A stretch of 64,000 bases of DNA from Burkholderiales bacterium (GTDB taxonomy: Bacteria; Pseudomonadota; Gammaproteobacteria; Burkholderiales; Burkholderiaceae_C), in assembly GCA_003963075.1 (NCBI GenBank), contig RXJV01000036.1, positions 1 through 64,000 of the forward strand. Direction: 5' to 3'. Position 1 is the stretch's first letter, and every line of letters starts with the position of its first letter. The translations under genes were made by a program, and so were the position numbers. This document shows positions 31,786 through 42,513 of this stretch, piece by piece. Under the pieces are notes generated by a model that was not told where the DNA came from, made no database searches, and saw only the letters and a list, made by a program, of their open reading frames with translations.

Positions 31786-32439
31786 ATGCCTGACATGACC
31801 ATCACCCACCGCCTGACCGACCAGCTGCTGCGCAGCGAGGCCGAGCTGCGCGCGCTGATCGGCGAGCCGCTGCCGCTGACCTGCGCCAAGATCACCGACC
31901 GGCTGAACGCCGCCACGCGCGTGTTCGTCGAGCGCGCGCCGCTGGTGTGCGTCGCCACCAGCGACGCCGAGGGCCGCTGCGACCTCAGCCCGCGCGGCGA
32001 CCCGGCCGGCTTTGTGCGCATCCTGGACGACCGCACTCTGCTGCTGCCCGAGCGCCCGGGCAACCGCATCGCCGACACGCTGCGCAACCTGCTGCAGAAC
32101 CCGCAGATCGGCCTGCTGTTCATCGTGCCCGGCTGGACCGACACCTTCCGCGTCAACGGCCGCGCGCTGCTGACGACGGATGCGGCCCTGCTCGCCCCCA
32201 GCGCGGTCGAGGGCAAGGCGCCCCAACTCGGCCTGCTGGTGGACATCGAGGAGGCCTACACCCAGTGCTCCAAGGCGCTGCTGCGCTCCCACCTCTGGGA
32301 TCCGGCCCGGCACACCGACCCGGCCGCCATGCCCACCGGCGGCGCCGTGTTCCGCGCCATCCAGGGCGAGGGCTTCGACGCCGAGCGCTACGACCGCGAG
32401 CGCGCCGAGCGCTACCGGCGGCGCGAGGGCTTTTATTGA
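31786..32439 (+). CDS. Pyridoxamine 5'-phosphate oxidase family protein (FMN-binding split barrel)
   Basis: FVERAPLVCVATSDAEGRCDLSPRGDPAGFVRILDDRTLLLPERPGNRIADTLRNLLQNPQIGLLFIVPGWTDTFRVNGRA. Confidence 0.9.
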   Translation: MPDMTITHRLTDQLLRSEAELRALIGEPLPLTCAKITDRLNAATRVFVERAPLVCVATSDAEGRCDLSPRGDPAGFVRILDDRTLLLPERPGNRIADTLRNLLQNPQIGLLFIVPGWTDTFRVNGRALLTTDAALLAPSAVEGKAPQLGLLVDIEEAYTQCSKALLRSHLWDPARHTDPAAMPTGGAVFRAIQGEGFDAERYDRERAERYRRREGFY

Positions 32440-32474
32440 CCAGGCCCGTGCCGGCAAGCCGTTAGCCTCTGGGC

Positions 32475-33695
32475 ATGGACTCGCTGATTGCCGCTGCCGC
32501 GCGCGCCCTGGCCGAGGGCGACACCCTGCGGGCGCTCAAGCATGTGGCGCTGCGGGAGGACGCACCGGCGCTGGCGCTGCGCGGCATTGCGATGGCGCGG
32601 CTCGGCGAACTGGCCCGTGCGCGCGAGCTGCTGCGCCGGGCGGGCCGCGGCTTCGGAGCCCACGAGGCCCAGGCGCGGGCGCGCTGCGTGGTGGCCGAGG
32701 CCGAGGTGGCACTGGCGCTGCGCGACTTCAGCGAGCCCCCGCGCAAGCTGGCCGCCGCGATGGCGGCGCTGCAGGCCGGCGGCGACCGCGCCAACGCGCT
32801 GCAGGCCCGGCTGGTGGCGGCGCGGCGCTGCCTGCTGCTGGGCCGGCTGGATGCCGCCGCGGCGCTGCTGGCACCCGTCGACACCGACGGCCTGGCGCCG
32901 GCGCCGGCCGCCGTCGCCGCCCTCGCGGCGGCCGAGCTGGCGCTGCGCTCGCTGCGCCTCGATGCCGCCGAAGCCGCGCTCGCACAGGCCGAACAGGCCG
33001 CGCAGCAGGCCGGCATTCCGGCCCTGCAGGCCGAGGTGGCGCGCGCCCGGGCCCTGCTGATACAGCCGGCCGCGCGGCGCCTGGGCGCCGGCGCTGCGCA
33101 GCCGCTGCGCCTGCACGAGGTGGCCGCGCTGCTGGCGTCGGGCGCCCTGGTGGTGGATGCCTGCCGCCACACCGTACAGGCCGGCACGACCCGGCTCGGG
33201 CTGGCGCGCCGGCCCCTCCTCTTCACGCTGCTGCGAGGCCTGGCCGAGGCCTGGCCGGATGAGGCGGGCCGCGAGACGCTGATCGCGCGCGCCTTCCGGC
33301 TGCGCGAGGCCGACGACAGCCACCGCGCCCGCTTGCGCGTGGAGATCGGCCGGCTGCGGGCGCTGCTGGCGGGCCAGGCCGAGATCGACGCCACGCCGCG
33401 CGGCTATGCGCTGCGGCCGGCAGGCGGGCGCGAGGTCGCGGTGCTGGCGCCGCCGATGGACGGCGAGGCCGGCGAGCTCATCGCGCTGCTGGCCGACGGC
33501 GCGGCCTGGTCGACCTCGGCCCTGGCCCTGGCCCTGGGTGCCAGCCAGCGCACGGTGCAGCGCGAGCTGGCCGCGCTGGAGGCCGCCGGCCGCGTGCGGG
33601 CCATCGGCCAGACCCGTGCCAGGCGCTGGCTGGCGCCGCCGCTGACCGGTTTCACGACGATCTTGTTACTCCCCGCCGCGCTGCCGCTTGGGTAG
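32475..33695 (+). CDS. Predicted regulator: Ala-rich helical-repeat N-terminus plus C-terminal winged-helix/HTH regions
   Basis: TPR-like helical N-terminus; RVEIGRLRALLAGQAEIDATPRGYALRP (OmpR/PhoB-like wHTH tail) and WSTSALALALGASQRTVQRELAALEAAGRVRAIGQTRARRW (DeoR/MarR-like HTH). Confidence 0.65.
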   Translation: MDSLIAAAARALAEGDTLRALKHVALREDAPALALRGIAMARLGELARARELLRRAGRGFGAHEAQARARCVVAEAEVALALRDFSEPPRKLAAAMAALQAGGDRANALQARLVAARRCLLLGRLDAAAALLAPVDTDGLAPAPAAVAALAAAELALRSLRLDAAEAALAQAEQAAQQAGIPALQAEVARARALLIQPAARRLGAGAAQPLRLHEVAALLASGALVVDACRHTVQAGTTRLGLARRPLLFTLLRGLAEAWPDEAGRETLIARAFRLREADDSHRARLRVEIGRLRALLAGQAEIDATPRGYALRPAGGREVAVLAPPMDGEAGELIALLADGAAWSTSALALALGASQRTVQRELAALEAAGRVRAIGQTRARRWLAPPLTGFTTILLLPAALPLG

Positions 33696-33735
33696 ATTGC
33701 CGCCATGCGCCAGGGCTGGCGCCCAGGAGCGACCG

Positions 33736-34407
33736 ATGACAGCCGAGCACCAGACCGCCGAGATCCTGCGAGAGTTCGGGCCCTTGGAGGGCGTGGCGTC
33801 GATCGCCGGCGTCACACACGACGGCGACCGCGTCTGGGCCGCCGCAGGCACCGAACTGCTGGCCATCGACCCGGCCACCGGCGCGGTGCTGCGCCGCCTG
33901 CCCCAGGCCGCCGATGCGGGCACGGCCTTCGACGGCCAGCATCTCTACCAGATCGCCGAGGCGCGCATCGACAAGATCGACCCGGTCAGCGGCCGCGTGC
34001 TGGCGTCCATTCCGGCGCCCGGCCAGGGCGGCGACTCGGGCCTGGCCTGGGCCGAGGGCAGCCTGTGGGTCGGCGAATACCGCGCGCGCAAGATCCATGA
34101 GGTCGACCCGGCCACCGGCGCGGTTCGGCGCACGCTGGAGTCCGACCGCTTTGTGACCGGCGTGACCTGGGTGGACGGCGAGCTCTGGCACGGCACCTGG
34201 GAGGGCGAGGCCAGCGAGATCCGCCGCATCGATCCGGCCAGCGGCGCGGTGCAGCAACGCCTGCACATGCCCGCCGGCCTGTTCGTCAGCGGTCTGGAGT
34301 CCGACGGCCACGGCCACTTCTACGCCGGCGGCGGCAGCAGCGCCACCCTGCGCGTGGTCAAAAAGCCCCGCGCCGCGCCGCGCCCGGCCGAACGCGGGCG
34401 GCGCTAG
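33736..34407 (+). CDS. Beta-propeller-like protein (glutamine cyclotransferase / Vgb-like)
   Basis: Repeats VTHDGDRVWAAAGTELLAIDPATGAVLRRLP / DGQHLYQIAEARIDKIDPVSGRVLASIP / AEGSLWVGEYRARKIHEVDPATGAVRRTL. Confidence 0.75.
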   Translation: MTAEHQTAEILREFGPLEGVASIAGVTHDGDRVWAAAGTELLAIDPATGAVLRRLPQAADAGTAFDGQHLYQIAEARIDKIDPVSGRVLASIPAPGQGGDSGLAWAEGSLWVGEYRARKIHEVDPATGAVRRTLESDRFVTGVTWVDGELWHGTWEGEASEIRRIDPASGAVQQRLHMPAGLFVSGLESDGHGHFYAGGGSSATLRVVKKPRAAPRPAERGRR

Positions 34408-34499
34408 CCGGTCCGCCGCCCCCATTCAGCTTCCCCCTTGCGACGCCTGCCCGGCCCGGGCGGGGCTGCCGCATGCCTTCGTCAACCTCAGGAGATGCC

Positions 34500-35261
34500 A
34501 TGACCACCCCGCAAACCCGCCACCATCCCGTCGTGTCGCGCGACCGCTGGCTCGCCGAACGCCAGGCCCTGCTCGACCGCGAAAAGGCGCTGACCCGGCT
34601 CGGCGACGAGGTCAGCGCCGCGCGGCGCGCGCTGCCCTGGGTGCAGCTCGCGCAGGACTACCGCTTCGACACCGTGGAGGGCCCGCGCGGGCTGAGCGAG
34701 CTGTTTCAGGGCCGGCGCCAGCTGCTGGTGCAGCACTTCATGTTCGGCCCGGGCTGGGAGCAGGGCTGCAAGAGCTGCTCCTTCATGACCGACCATCTGG
34801 ACGGCATGGCCATCCACCTGGCCCACCGCGACATCGCGCTGCTGCTGGTGTCCAGCGCGCCGCTGGCCGAGATCGAGCGCTTTCGGCAGCGCATGGGCTG
34901 GCGGCTGCCATGGGTGTCGTCGCAGGGCAGCGATTTCAACCGCGACTTCCAGGTCAGCTTCACGGCCAAGGAACTGGCGCGCGGCGAGGTCTTCTACAAC
35001 TACGGGTGGTCGAGCTTCCCGCTGACCGAGGCGCCGGGCATCAGCGTGTTCTGCCGCGATGACAGCGGCCAGCTCTTCCACAGCTACTCGACCTACGGCC
35101 GGGGCCTGGAAGTGATGATGGGCGCCTATGGCCTGATGGACCTGACGCCGCAGGGCCGCGGCGAGGATGAGCTGGACTTTCGGATGGCCTGGGTCCGCCA
35201 CCACGACCGCTACGAGGACGCGCCGGCCGCCGCCTGCTGCAGCAGCACGGCGCCGGCCTGA
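34500..35261 (+). CDS. DUF899 family (thioredoxin-like) protein
   Basis: HHPVVSRDRWLAERQALLDREKALTRLGDEVSAARRALPWV; FMFGPGWEQGCKSCSFMTDHLDG. Confidence 0.92.
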   Translation: MTTPQTRHHPVVSRDRWLAERQALLDREKALTRLGDEVSAARRALPWVQLAQDYRFDTVEGPRGLSELFQGRRQLLVQHFMFGPGWEQGCKSCSFMTDHLDGMAIHLAHRDIALLLVSSAPLAEIERFRQRMGWRLPWVSSQGSDFNRDFQVSFTAKELARGEVFYNYGWSSFPLTEAPGISVFCRDDSGQLFHSYSTYGRGLEVMMGAYGLMDLTPQGRGEDELDFRMAWVRHHDRYEDAPAAACCSSTAPA

Positions 35262-35263
35262 GC

Positions 35264-35842
35264 ATGGACCTCGCGCCCTGGCTGGCGGTGGCCGGTGCCG
35301 GCGCGCTGCACGGCCTGAACCCCTGCACCGGCTGGGCGCTGGCGGCCGCCGGCGCCGGGCAAGACCGCCGGCAGGCCTGGCGCGCGCTGCTGCCGCTGGC
35401 GCTCGGGCATGCGGCCTCGGTGGGCGTGGTGGCCGGCCTGGTGGCCCTGGGCCTGTTGGCGATGCAGCATCTGCCCTGGCTGGCCGCGGCGGGCCTGGTC
35501 GCGCTGCTGGCGGCCCGCTGCATGCGTCGCCCGGCGCCCAGGCGCTGGGCCGGGCTGGCGCTGTGGTCCTTCAGCGTCGCCAGCGCCCAGGGCAGCGGGC
35601 TGATGCTGCTGCCGGCGCTGCTGCCGCTGTGCCTGAGCGGATCGCCGGCGCGCGAGATCACCGCCTCCGGTTCGCTCGCGCTGGCGCTGGCGGCGGTGGC
35701 CCTGCACCTGGCCGCGATGCTGGCGACCACGGCGCTGGCCGCGCGCGCCGCCGTCCAGGTTCTGGCCTGGTGCGCGCGGCGCTGGCCGCAGCGGGCGCGG
35801 CTCAGGCCGGCGTGCCGCCCAGCTCGCGCAGCAGGCCGCTGA
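35264..35842 (+). CDS. Hypothetical multi-pass membrane protein
   Basis: Multiple hydrophobic segments; HGLNPCTGWALAAAG motif near N-terminus. Confidence 0.65.
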   Translation: MDLAPWLAVAGAGALHGLNPCTGWALAAAGAGQDRRQAWRALLPLALGHAASVGVVAGLVALGLLAMQHLPWLAAAGLVALLAARCMRRPAPRRWAGLALWSFSVASAQGSGLMLLPALLPLCLSGSPAREITASGSLALALAAVALHLAAMLATTALAARAAVQVLAWCARRWPQRARLRPACRPARAAGR

Positions 35843-38006
35843 GCGCGCGTTGCACGGCGCTGGGCTCGGCCACCTCGGTGGCCAGGCCGCCGCTGCGCAG
35901 GCGCTTCAGGCCGCGCAGGGTCAGCGAGTGCATGCCGCCCGCCAGGTTGCTGGTGAACATGAAGAACTCGCCGTTGTCGCTGCGCCAGGCCAGCTTGGTG
36001 GTCGTCCAGCGGCCCTGCAGATAGAGCTTGAAGCGCATGCCCGGCCGCAGCGATGCCAGCCAGGCCGACAGCTGGGCCTCCGCGTCGTCGGCATCGTCCA
36101 GGCCCATCGGCACGGTCGGCAGGCCACCGATGTTGGTGTCGCTGGCCTCCCAGCCGGCCGGGGCGGGCACGCTGTCGTGCAGGCTGTCCTCCAGTTCGAT
36201 GCGGGGCGCGGCGCTCGGTATCGGTATCGGGGTCGGGGTCGGGGTCGGGGCGAGCGCCGCTGCCGGCTCGGGCGCCGCGGTGGCCGCGGGTGCGGGGCTG
36301 GGCGCCGCGGCGGGCGGGCGCTCGAAGAGGTTGGCGCGGTGGGCCTGCATCAGATGGGCCATCACGCGTTCGCGGTGCGGCCCCGGCAGATCGATCAGGT
36401 CCATGCCCTGCTGCAGCCGGGCGACGAGATCGGGCAGGCGCCTGCGCAGCGCGACCCGCTCGGCCTCGGTGGCCGGGCGCTGCAGGCTGGCCAGCAGGTC
36501 GTCCACCGTGCCCACCAGGGCTTGGGTCTGCGGCGCGTCAGCGCCCTGCGAGACCATGGCCTGGGCCAGGGCATCGACCCAGGGCCCGAGCAGGAAGGTA
36601 CGCAGCAGCGGGCTGACCGCCTCGGCGCGGTCGAGCTGCAGCGCCACCTGGGGGCGCAGCAGTGGCAGCAGGCGCTTGGCCTCCTCGGCCTGGCCGAGCG
36701 CGTCCAGCATCGGCCGGGAGCGCTCGACCCGCTCGACGCGGTCCTGCTCGACGAAGCGCTGCACATCGCCCAGCGCCTGCTCGAACGCGCCCGGCTGGGC
36801 CGGCGCATTGGCGAGGCGGTCGATCAGCGGCTCGACGAAACGATGGAAGTCCTCGCCGCGGGTGGCGTCCTGGGCGGGCAGTTCGCCGGCATGGGCCGCG
36901 AGCTGGTTGATCAGCGCCCATGCCGGATGCTGCTCCGAGGTCAGCAGGCCGGGATCCTGGCGGGCGAGCTGCTGCAGCGGGGCCTGCAAGCGCCCGAGCG
37001 AGCCGCGCAGCGCGTCGGTGAGCTGGGGGTCGTCCAGCAGGCGCGCGAACAAGCGACCGAGCAGCGCGGTGGTGGCGGCATCGCCCCCGGCGTCCGCATC
37101 GGTGCCGCGCGGCGGCAGCCGGCTGGCGGCCACCTCGCCGTCGCCAGGCATGGGCTCCAGCCGGAAGCTGGCCAGCTCGGCCACGAGGGCGTCGTCGACG
37201 CCCTCACGCGGACGGGGCGCCGGTGCCGCGCCCGGCAGGCCGCTCTGCAGCAGGGGCAGGCGCTGCAGCAGCTGCGCCAGCACCTCGGGCGGCAATGTGG
37301 GGCCGGCCGGCGCGGCCGCCGCCGGCGCGCCGGCGGAGCCCGCCGCTGCGCTGGGCGTCAGGATGGCCCGGTAGCGCGGGGCCGGCACGCCAGCGACGCG
37401 CAGCGTTTCGGACGTCCGGCTGTAGAAGGCGGTGAGCCGGGCCGAGAAGCAGCGGCCCGCGATGCGCAGCCACAGGGCGCGCACCGGATCGGCCATCGGC
37501 AGTGCATAGGCGGTCTGGCTGATCGCGCGGGCGAACACGGCCGGGCCGCAGGCGCTCGGGTCTTCGCGATCCGGAACGTCCGGCAGCATATTGATCGCAA
37601 AACCCTGCAGCTCGCGCAGCTGCCATTCGGCGTTGAGGTCGAGCAGCTGCACGATGCGGGAGATCTCGATGTCCTTCTCGGCCTGGCTTTCGTCGACGAG
37701 GCTGAGCTCGTCGATGTCGAAGCCGCTGAGCGCCGCCGCGCTGCCGGCATGCCCGAGGGCGCGGGCCTGCGCGCCGGTGATGCCGGCGCGCAGATGGCCG
37801 GTCAGCAGCTCGGCGATCACGCTGCGCTGGGCCTCCAGCGCGGTCAACAGGTCACCCAGCAGGCGCCGGTCCTGCGACGCGAGGCCGGAGCCGGCCGGGT
37901 CGCGCAGGGCGTCCAGGGTGTCGGCAACCCAGCCTTCGGCCAGTGGCGCCGCCTGGTGGAGCAGATCCTCGATGTAGGTGTTGAAGTGGCGGTGGGTCGT
38001 CGGCAT
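35802..38006 (-). CDS. DUF1631 family protein
   Basis: N-terminal HHxA-type region, central VRALWLRIAGRCFSARLTAFYSRTSETLR, C-terminal LRPGMRFKLYLQGRWTTTKLAWRSDNGEFFMFTSNLAGGMHSLTLRGLKRL; consistent with DUF1631. Confidence 0.8.
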   Translation of the reverse strand: MPTTHRHFNTYIEDLLHQAAPLAEGWVADTLDALRDPAGSGLASQDRRLLGDLLTALEAQRSVIAELLTGHLRAGITGAQARALGHAGSAAALSGFDIDELSLVDESQAEKDIEISRIVQLLDLNAEWQLRELQGFAINMLPDVPDREDPSACGPAVFARAISQTAYALPMADPVRALWLRIAGRCFSARLTAFYSRTSETLRVAGVPAPRYRAILTPSAAAGSAGAPAAAAPAGPTLPPEVLAQLLQRLPLLQSGLPGAAPAPRPREGVDDALVAELASFRLEPMPGDGEVAASRLPPRGTDADAGGDAATTALLGRLFARLLDDPQLTDALRGSLGRLQAPLQQLARQDPGLLTSEQHPAWALINQLAAHAGELPAQDATRGEDFHRFVEPLIDRLANAPAQPGAFEQALGDVQRFVEQDRVERVERSRPMLDALGQAEEAKRLLPLLRPQVALQLDRAEAVSPLLRTFLLGPWVDALAQAMVSQGADAPQTQALVGTVDDLLASLQRPATEAERVALRRRLPDLVARLQQGMDLIDLPGPHRERVMAHLMQAHRANLFERPPAAAPSPAPAATAAPEPAAALAPTPTPTPIPIPSAAPRIELEDSLHDSVPAPAGWEASDTNIGGLPTVPMGLDDADDAEAQLSAWLASLRPGMRFKLYLQGRWTTTKLAWRSDNGEFFMFTSNLAGGMHSLTLRGLKRLRSGGLATEVAEPSAVQRALSGLLRELGGTPA

Positions 38007-38173
38007 CGCAGGGCGCCTCAATGGCCATGCGGCCCGGTGGACCTCGCGGCCCGGCCCGGGGCGGTGGCGACGACGCGCCGGGGGTGTGCGGGGCTGGGGC
38101 GCGGAGCGGTGAGAGCCATGACCGGATTGTGACCCGGCCCGGCGGTCTGCGATGCGGCGCAGGCCGCCGCGGT

Positions 38174-39436
38174 TCAGCTGCCTCGCGTGACCGGCATGGC
38201 GATGCGGTCCGCCGGCAGCTTCATGTGGCTGGCGATCTCAAGCTTGGCCAGCGAGTTGCGATGCACCTCGTCCGGGCCGTCGGCCAGGCGCAGGGTGCGC
38301 TGGTGGGCCCACATCATGGCCAGCGGGGTGTCGTCGGACACGCCCATGCCGCCGAAGACCTGGATGGCCCAGTCGATGACCTGCAGCGCCATATTGGGCG
38401 CGACGATCTTGATCATCGCGATCTCGGCCTTGGCGACCTTGTTGCCCACGGTGTCCATCATGTAGGCGGCCTTGAGCGTCAGCAGGCGCGCCTGCTCGAT
38501 CATGCAGCGCGCCTCGGCGATGCGCTCCTGCGTGACGGTCTGCTGGGCGATGGTCTTGCCGAAGGCGGTGCGGGCGATGGCGCGCTCGCACATCAGCTCC
38601 AGCGCACGCTCGGCCGCGCCGATGCTGCGCATGCAGTGGTGGATGCGCCCGGGGCCGAGCCGCCCCTGGGCGATCTCGAAGCCCCGGCCCTCGCCGAGCA
38701 GGATGTTGGCGACCGGCACGCGCACGTTCCTCAGCTCCACCTCCATGTGGCCGTGGGGCGCGTCGTCGTAGCCGAACACCGACAGCGGGCGGATGACGGT
38801 GATGCCGGGCGTGTCGGCCGGCACGACGACCATGGACTGCTGCTCGTGGCGGCCGGCCTCGGGGTTGGTCTTGCCCATCACGATGTAGACGGCGCAGCGC
38901 GGGTCGCCGGCACCGCTGCTCCACCACTTGCGGCCGTTGATGACGTAGTCATCGCCGTCGCGCTCGATGCGGCATTCGATATTGGTGGCGTCGCTGGACG
39001 CCACGGCCGGCTCGGTCATCAGGAAGGCCGAGCGGATCTCGCCGCGCAGCAGGGGCTCCAGCCAGCGGTCCTTCAGCGCCTCGCTGGCATAGCGCTCCAG
39101 CGTCTCCATATTGCCGGTGTCGGGGGCCGAGCAGTTGAACACCTCGGGCGCCCAGAACACCCGGCCCATGATCTCGCACAGCGGCGCGTATTCGAGGTTG
39201 CTCAGGCCCTCGGGCGCGCGGCTGGACTTCGGAAGGAACAGGTTCCACAGACCGGCGGCGCGGGCCTTGGGCTTGAGTTCCTCGATCACGGTGGTGGGCA
39301 GCCAGGGGTTGCCGGCACGGCGGTTGGCGGCGACTTCGTCGAGGTAGCGCTTTTCGTTGGGCGTGATGTGCTCGGCAAAGAAGGCGAGCAGGCGCTCGCG
39401 CATCTGCACGACCTGGGGGGAATAGTCGAAGTTCAT
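38174..39436 (-). CDS. Acyl-CoA dehydrogenase family protein
   Basis: [84 protein letters not shown]. Confidence 0.95.
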   Translation of the reverse strand: MNFDYSPQVVQMRERLLAFFAEHITPNEKRYLDEVAANRRAGNPWLPTTVIEELKPKARAAGLWNLFLPKSSRAPEGLSNLEYAPLCEIMGRVFWAPEVFNCSAPDTGNMETLERYASEALKDRWLEPLLRGEIRSAFLMTEPAVASSDATNIECRIERDGDDYVINGRKWWSSGAGDPRCAVYIVMGKTNPEAGRHEQQSMVVVPADTPGITVIRPLSVFGYDDAPHGHMEVELRNVRVPVANILLGEGRGFEIAQGRLGPGRIHHCMRSIGAAERALELMCERAIARTAFGKTIAQQTVTQERIAEARCMIEQARLLTLKAAYMMDTVGNKVAKAEIAMIKIVAPNMALQVIDWAIQVFGGMGVSDDTPLAMMWAHQRTLRLADGPDEVHRNSLAKLEIASHMKLPADRIAMPVTRGS

Positions 39437-39522
39437 GGGGCCGGCTCCGTGTTCGTGTGCCGGCAGTGTGGCGCAGCCGCCGCCCACGGCTTGTCGCCGA
39501 GGCATCAGAACTGAGCGGGCGA

Positions 39523-41514
39523 TCAGCCGGCCAGCAGCTTGGCTTCGGCCAGGGCCAGCGCCGCCGGCACTCCGCTCAGCACCAGCGTGTCGCCCCCGGC
39601 CAGCGTCGCACCGTCGACCCGCTCACCCTTGCCGTTGGCGCGGCGCAGCGACACCACGGCGACACCGAGGGCGTGCAGGGCCAGGTCATCGAGCGGCTGG
39701 CCCGCCAGCGCGCTGGCCGTGGGCAGGGTGACCGAGGCCAGGCGGGCCTGGTCGAGCTCATCCACGGTGTCGTCATCGGCGCCGTGGAAATAGCCACGCA
39801 GCAGGCCGTAGCGGCGGTCGCGGGCATCGCGCGTGATGCGGATGACGCGCCGCATCGGCACGCCCACCAGCGCCAGCGCATGGGAGGCCAGCATCAGGCT
39901 GCCCTCGATGGCCTCGGGCACCACCTCGGTGGCGCCGGCGGCCTTGAGCCTTTCGAGGTCGGCATCGTCGATGGTGCGCACCACCACCGGCACCCGGGGC
40001 GCATGGGTCTGCACGAGGTGCAGGATCTTCAGCGCCGACGCCGTGTCGTGATAGCTGACGACGACGGCGCTGGCGCGCGCCAGGCCCGCGGCCATCAGGC
40101 TCTGCACCTTGGCGGCGTCACCGAAAACCACGCTCTGTCCGGCGGCGGCGGCCTGGCGCACGCGGTCGGGGTCCAGGTCCAGGGCCATGTAGGGGATGCG
40201 CTCGCCCTCCAGCAGCCGCGCCAGGTTCTGGCCCGAGCGGCCGTAGCCGCAGATGATCACGTGGGCCTCGCTCTTGATCGCCTTTTTGGCGATGGTGGTC
40301 AGCTGCACCGACTGCATCAGCCAGTCGCTGCTGCTGAGCTTCATCACGATGCGGTTGCTGTACATCACGATGATTGGCGTGGCCAGCATGGACAGCACCA
40401 TGCTGGCCAGCACCGGGCTGACCCAGCGCTCGGCGATCAGGTGCTGCTGCGCGCCCAACGTCAACAGCACGAAGCCGAACTCGCCGGCCTGCGCCAGAAA
40501 CAGGCCGGTGCGCAGCGCCGTGCCGGTGGGCGAGCGGAGCAGCTTGGCGAGCGCGGCGATCAGCACCGCCTTGGCCAGCACCGGCAGGGCGGTCAGCAGG
40601 ATCACCAGCCACCAGCTGTCGACCAGCGGGCGCCAGTCCAGCTTCATGCCGATGGTGATGAAGAACAGGCCGAGCAGCACGTCGTGGAAGGGCCGGATGT
40701 CGGTCTCCACCTGGTGCTTGTATTCGGTCTCGGCGATCAGCATGCCGGCCACGAACGCGCCCAGCGCCAGGCTCAGGCCGGCGTGTTCGGTCAGCCAGGC
40801 CAGGCCCAGCGTGACCAGCAACAGGTTGAGCATGAAGAGCTCGTCGCTCTTGCGCCGCGCCACCAGCGTGAGCCACCAGCGCATCAGCTTCTGGCCGCCA
40901 TAGAGCAGCAGGGTCAACAGCACCACGGCCTTGAGCCCGGCCCAGGCCAGGGCCTCGGCCATCTGACCGCCGCTGCTGTTCAGCGCCGGGATCAGCACCA
41001 GCAGCGGCACCACGGCCAGATCCTGGAACAGCAGCACGCCCATCACCTGCCGGCCATGCGGGCTCTCCAGCTCCAGCCGCTCGGCCAACAGCTTGACGAC
41101 GATGGCGGTCGAGCTCATCGCCATCGACGCCCCCAGCACCAGCGCACCCTGCCAGCCCAGGTCCCAGGCCCGGCCCAGCATCGCAAAGCCCGCCATCAGC
41201 AGCGCATTGCCCAGCACCGCGCCGCCGATGGTCAGCACCACCTGCATCAGGCCCAGGCCGAACACGGCGGTCTTGAGGGCGCGCAGCTTGGGCAGGTTGA
41301 ACTCCAGCCCGATGACGAACATCAGGAACACGACGCCGAACTCGGCGAGATATTCGATGCTGGCCGAGTCGTGCGCGAAGGCCAAGGCATTCGGCCCGAT
41401 CAACACCCCCACCGCCAGATAACCCAGCATCGGCGGCAGCTTCAGCGAGCGGCAGGCCACCACACCCAGCACGGCGGCCACGAGGTAGAGCAGGGCGAGG
41501 TCGAGGGAGGTCAC
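39523..41514 (-). CDS. CPA2-family monovalent cation:proton antiporter with RCK domains (KefB/KefC-like)
   Basis: [77 protein letters not shown] TrkA-N; C-terminal TrkA-C-like. GTG start proposed. Confidence 0.92.
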   Translation of the reverse strand: MTSLDLALLYLVAAVLGVVACRSLKLPPMLGYLAVGVLIGPNALAFAHDSASIEYLAEFGVVFLMFVIGLEFNLPKLRALKTAVFGLGLMQVVLTIGGAVLGNALLMAGFAMLGRAWDLGWQGALVLGASMAMSSTAIVVKLLAERLELESPHGRQVMGVLLFQDLAVVPLLVLIPALNSSGGQMAEALAWAGLKAVVLLTLLLYGGQKLMRWWLTLVARRKSDELFMLNLLLVTLGLAWLTEHAGLSLALGAFVAGMLIAETEYKHQVETDIRPFHDVLLGLFFITIGMKLDWRPLVDSWWLVILLTALPVLAKAVLIAALAKLLRSPTGTALRTGLFLAQAGEFGFVLLTLGAQQHLIAERWVSPVLASMVLSMLATPIIVMYSNRIVMKLSSSDWLMQSVQLTTIAKKAIKSEAHVIICGYGRSGQNLARLLEGERIPYMALDLDPDRVRQAAAAGQSVVFGDAAKVQSLMAAGLARASAVVVSYHDTASALKILHLVQTHAPRVPVVVRTIDDADLERLKAAGATEVVPEAIEGSLMLASHALALVGVPMRRVIRITRDARDRRYGLLRGYFHGADDDTVDELDQARLASVTLPTASALAGQPLDDLALHALGVAVVSLRRANGKGERVDGATLAGGDTLVLSGVPAALALAEAKLLAG

Positions 41515-41581
41515 GAAGGGATGGTAGACGGCGGCGGGCGCCCCGAGTAACACTCCGCGCCTCTTCAAGGAAGCCGCCGCC

Positions 41582-42397
41582 ATGTCCCGCCACCTTCACA
41601 CCCGGATCACCCAGCCGCTCGCGGCCGCCTGCCTGGCCCTGGCCTGCGGCTCGGCCGCCGCCATCGTGGGTGGCACCCCGACCAGCGACTTTGGCGTCGT
41701 CTCCTCGGGCGTGCAGGTGCTGCCGAACTGGGTGCTGACGGCCCGCCACGTCGGCCTGGGCGTTGGCGACGTCTACAGCAACGGTTTCGGCAGCGCCGTC
41801 ATCGCGGCCCGCTACAACGCCGGCAGCGGCGCCTTCCCCCAGGACGACCTCGCCCTGCTGCGCCTGGCCACCCCGATCGCGGCGCCCGCTTTGAGCCTGG
41901 TCAGCGACGCGCTCGCGGCCGGCAGTGGCTATGCGCTCGACGCCACCCTCACGACCGGCGCCAACCAACAGCCGCGCGGCTATGCCTTCGGCCAGGTGCG
42001 CGAGTTCCAACCGAACTACGAGACCAATGGCCCCACGCCGTCGGTGCCCGTCAACTGGCTGGTCACCTATGACAACGCCTTCGGCGCGCCCTATGTCGAG
42101 AACGGTGACAGCGGCGGCGGGCTGTTCGCTGGCCATGTCACGGGGCTGGCGAGCGGCGCGCCGCTGTGGGGCATCACCTCGGTGGCGATCACCGGCACGG
42201 GCGGCCAGGGCCAAGACCTGCACGCCTCCGGCTTCGTCCAGCTGGCCAGCTACCGCGGCTGGCTGGACACCACCCTGGCCAACGACCTGGCGGACGCTCA
42301 GGCGCTGAACTGGACGCAGCTCAGCCCGGTTCCGGAACCGGCTACCGGGCTGCTGATGGGCCTCGGTTTGTGCTGGTTTGCACGCCGCCGACGCTGA
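41582..42397 (+). CDS. Trypsin-like serine protease with PEP-CTERM anchor
   Basis: NWVLTARHV (His), DDLALLRL (Asp), ENGDSGGGLF (Ser) catalytic motifs; C-terminus PVPEPATGLLMGLGLCWFARRRR. Confidence 0.88.
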   Translation: MSRHLHTRITQPLAAACLALACGSAAAIVGGTPTSDFGVVSSGVQVLPNWVLTARHVGLGVGDVYSNGFGSAVIAARYNAGSGAFPQDDLALLRLATPIAAPALSLVSDALAAGSGYALDATLTTGANQQPRGYAFGQVREFQPNYETNGPTPSVPVNWLVTYDNAFGAPYVENGDSGGGLFAGHVTGLASGAPLWGITSVAITGTGGQGQDLHASGFVQLASYRGWLDTTLANDLADAQALNWTQLSPVPEPATGLLMGLGLCWFARRRR

Positions 42398-42513
42398 CAC
42401 CGGGGGGCCATGCGTGGCTTGCATAACAGCATACGCACTTGGCTAGACAAGTTGTGGCGACTAGGCTGGGGTTCGCGCTACCGTTCGCCCCACTCAAAGT
42501 TACGGAGCATTTC

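Noticed and set aside
36217-36254. Short ggtatc/ggggtc tandem repeat
   Set aside because: Lies in-frame within DUF1631 and encodes a TP/IP-rich linker; simple coding microrepeat.
35850-38132. 760-aa + strand ORF antisense to DUF1631
   Set aside because: Shadow ORF; composition and absence of domains; the minus frame shows recognisable DUF1631.
39457-41550. 697-aa + strand ORF antisense to the KefB-like gene
   Set aside because: H/Q/G-rich shadow frame; minus strand encodes clear antiporter motifs.
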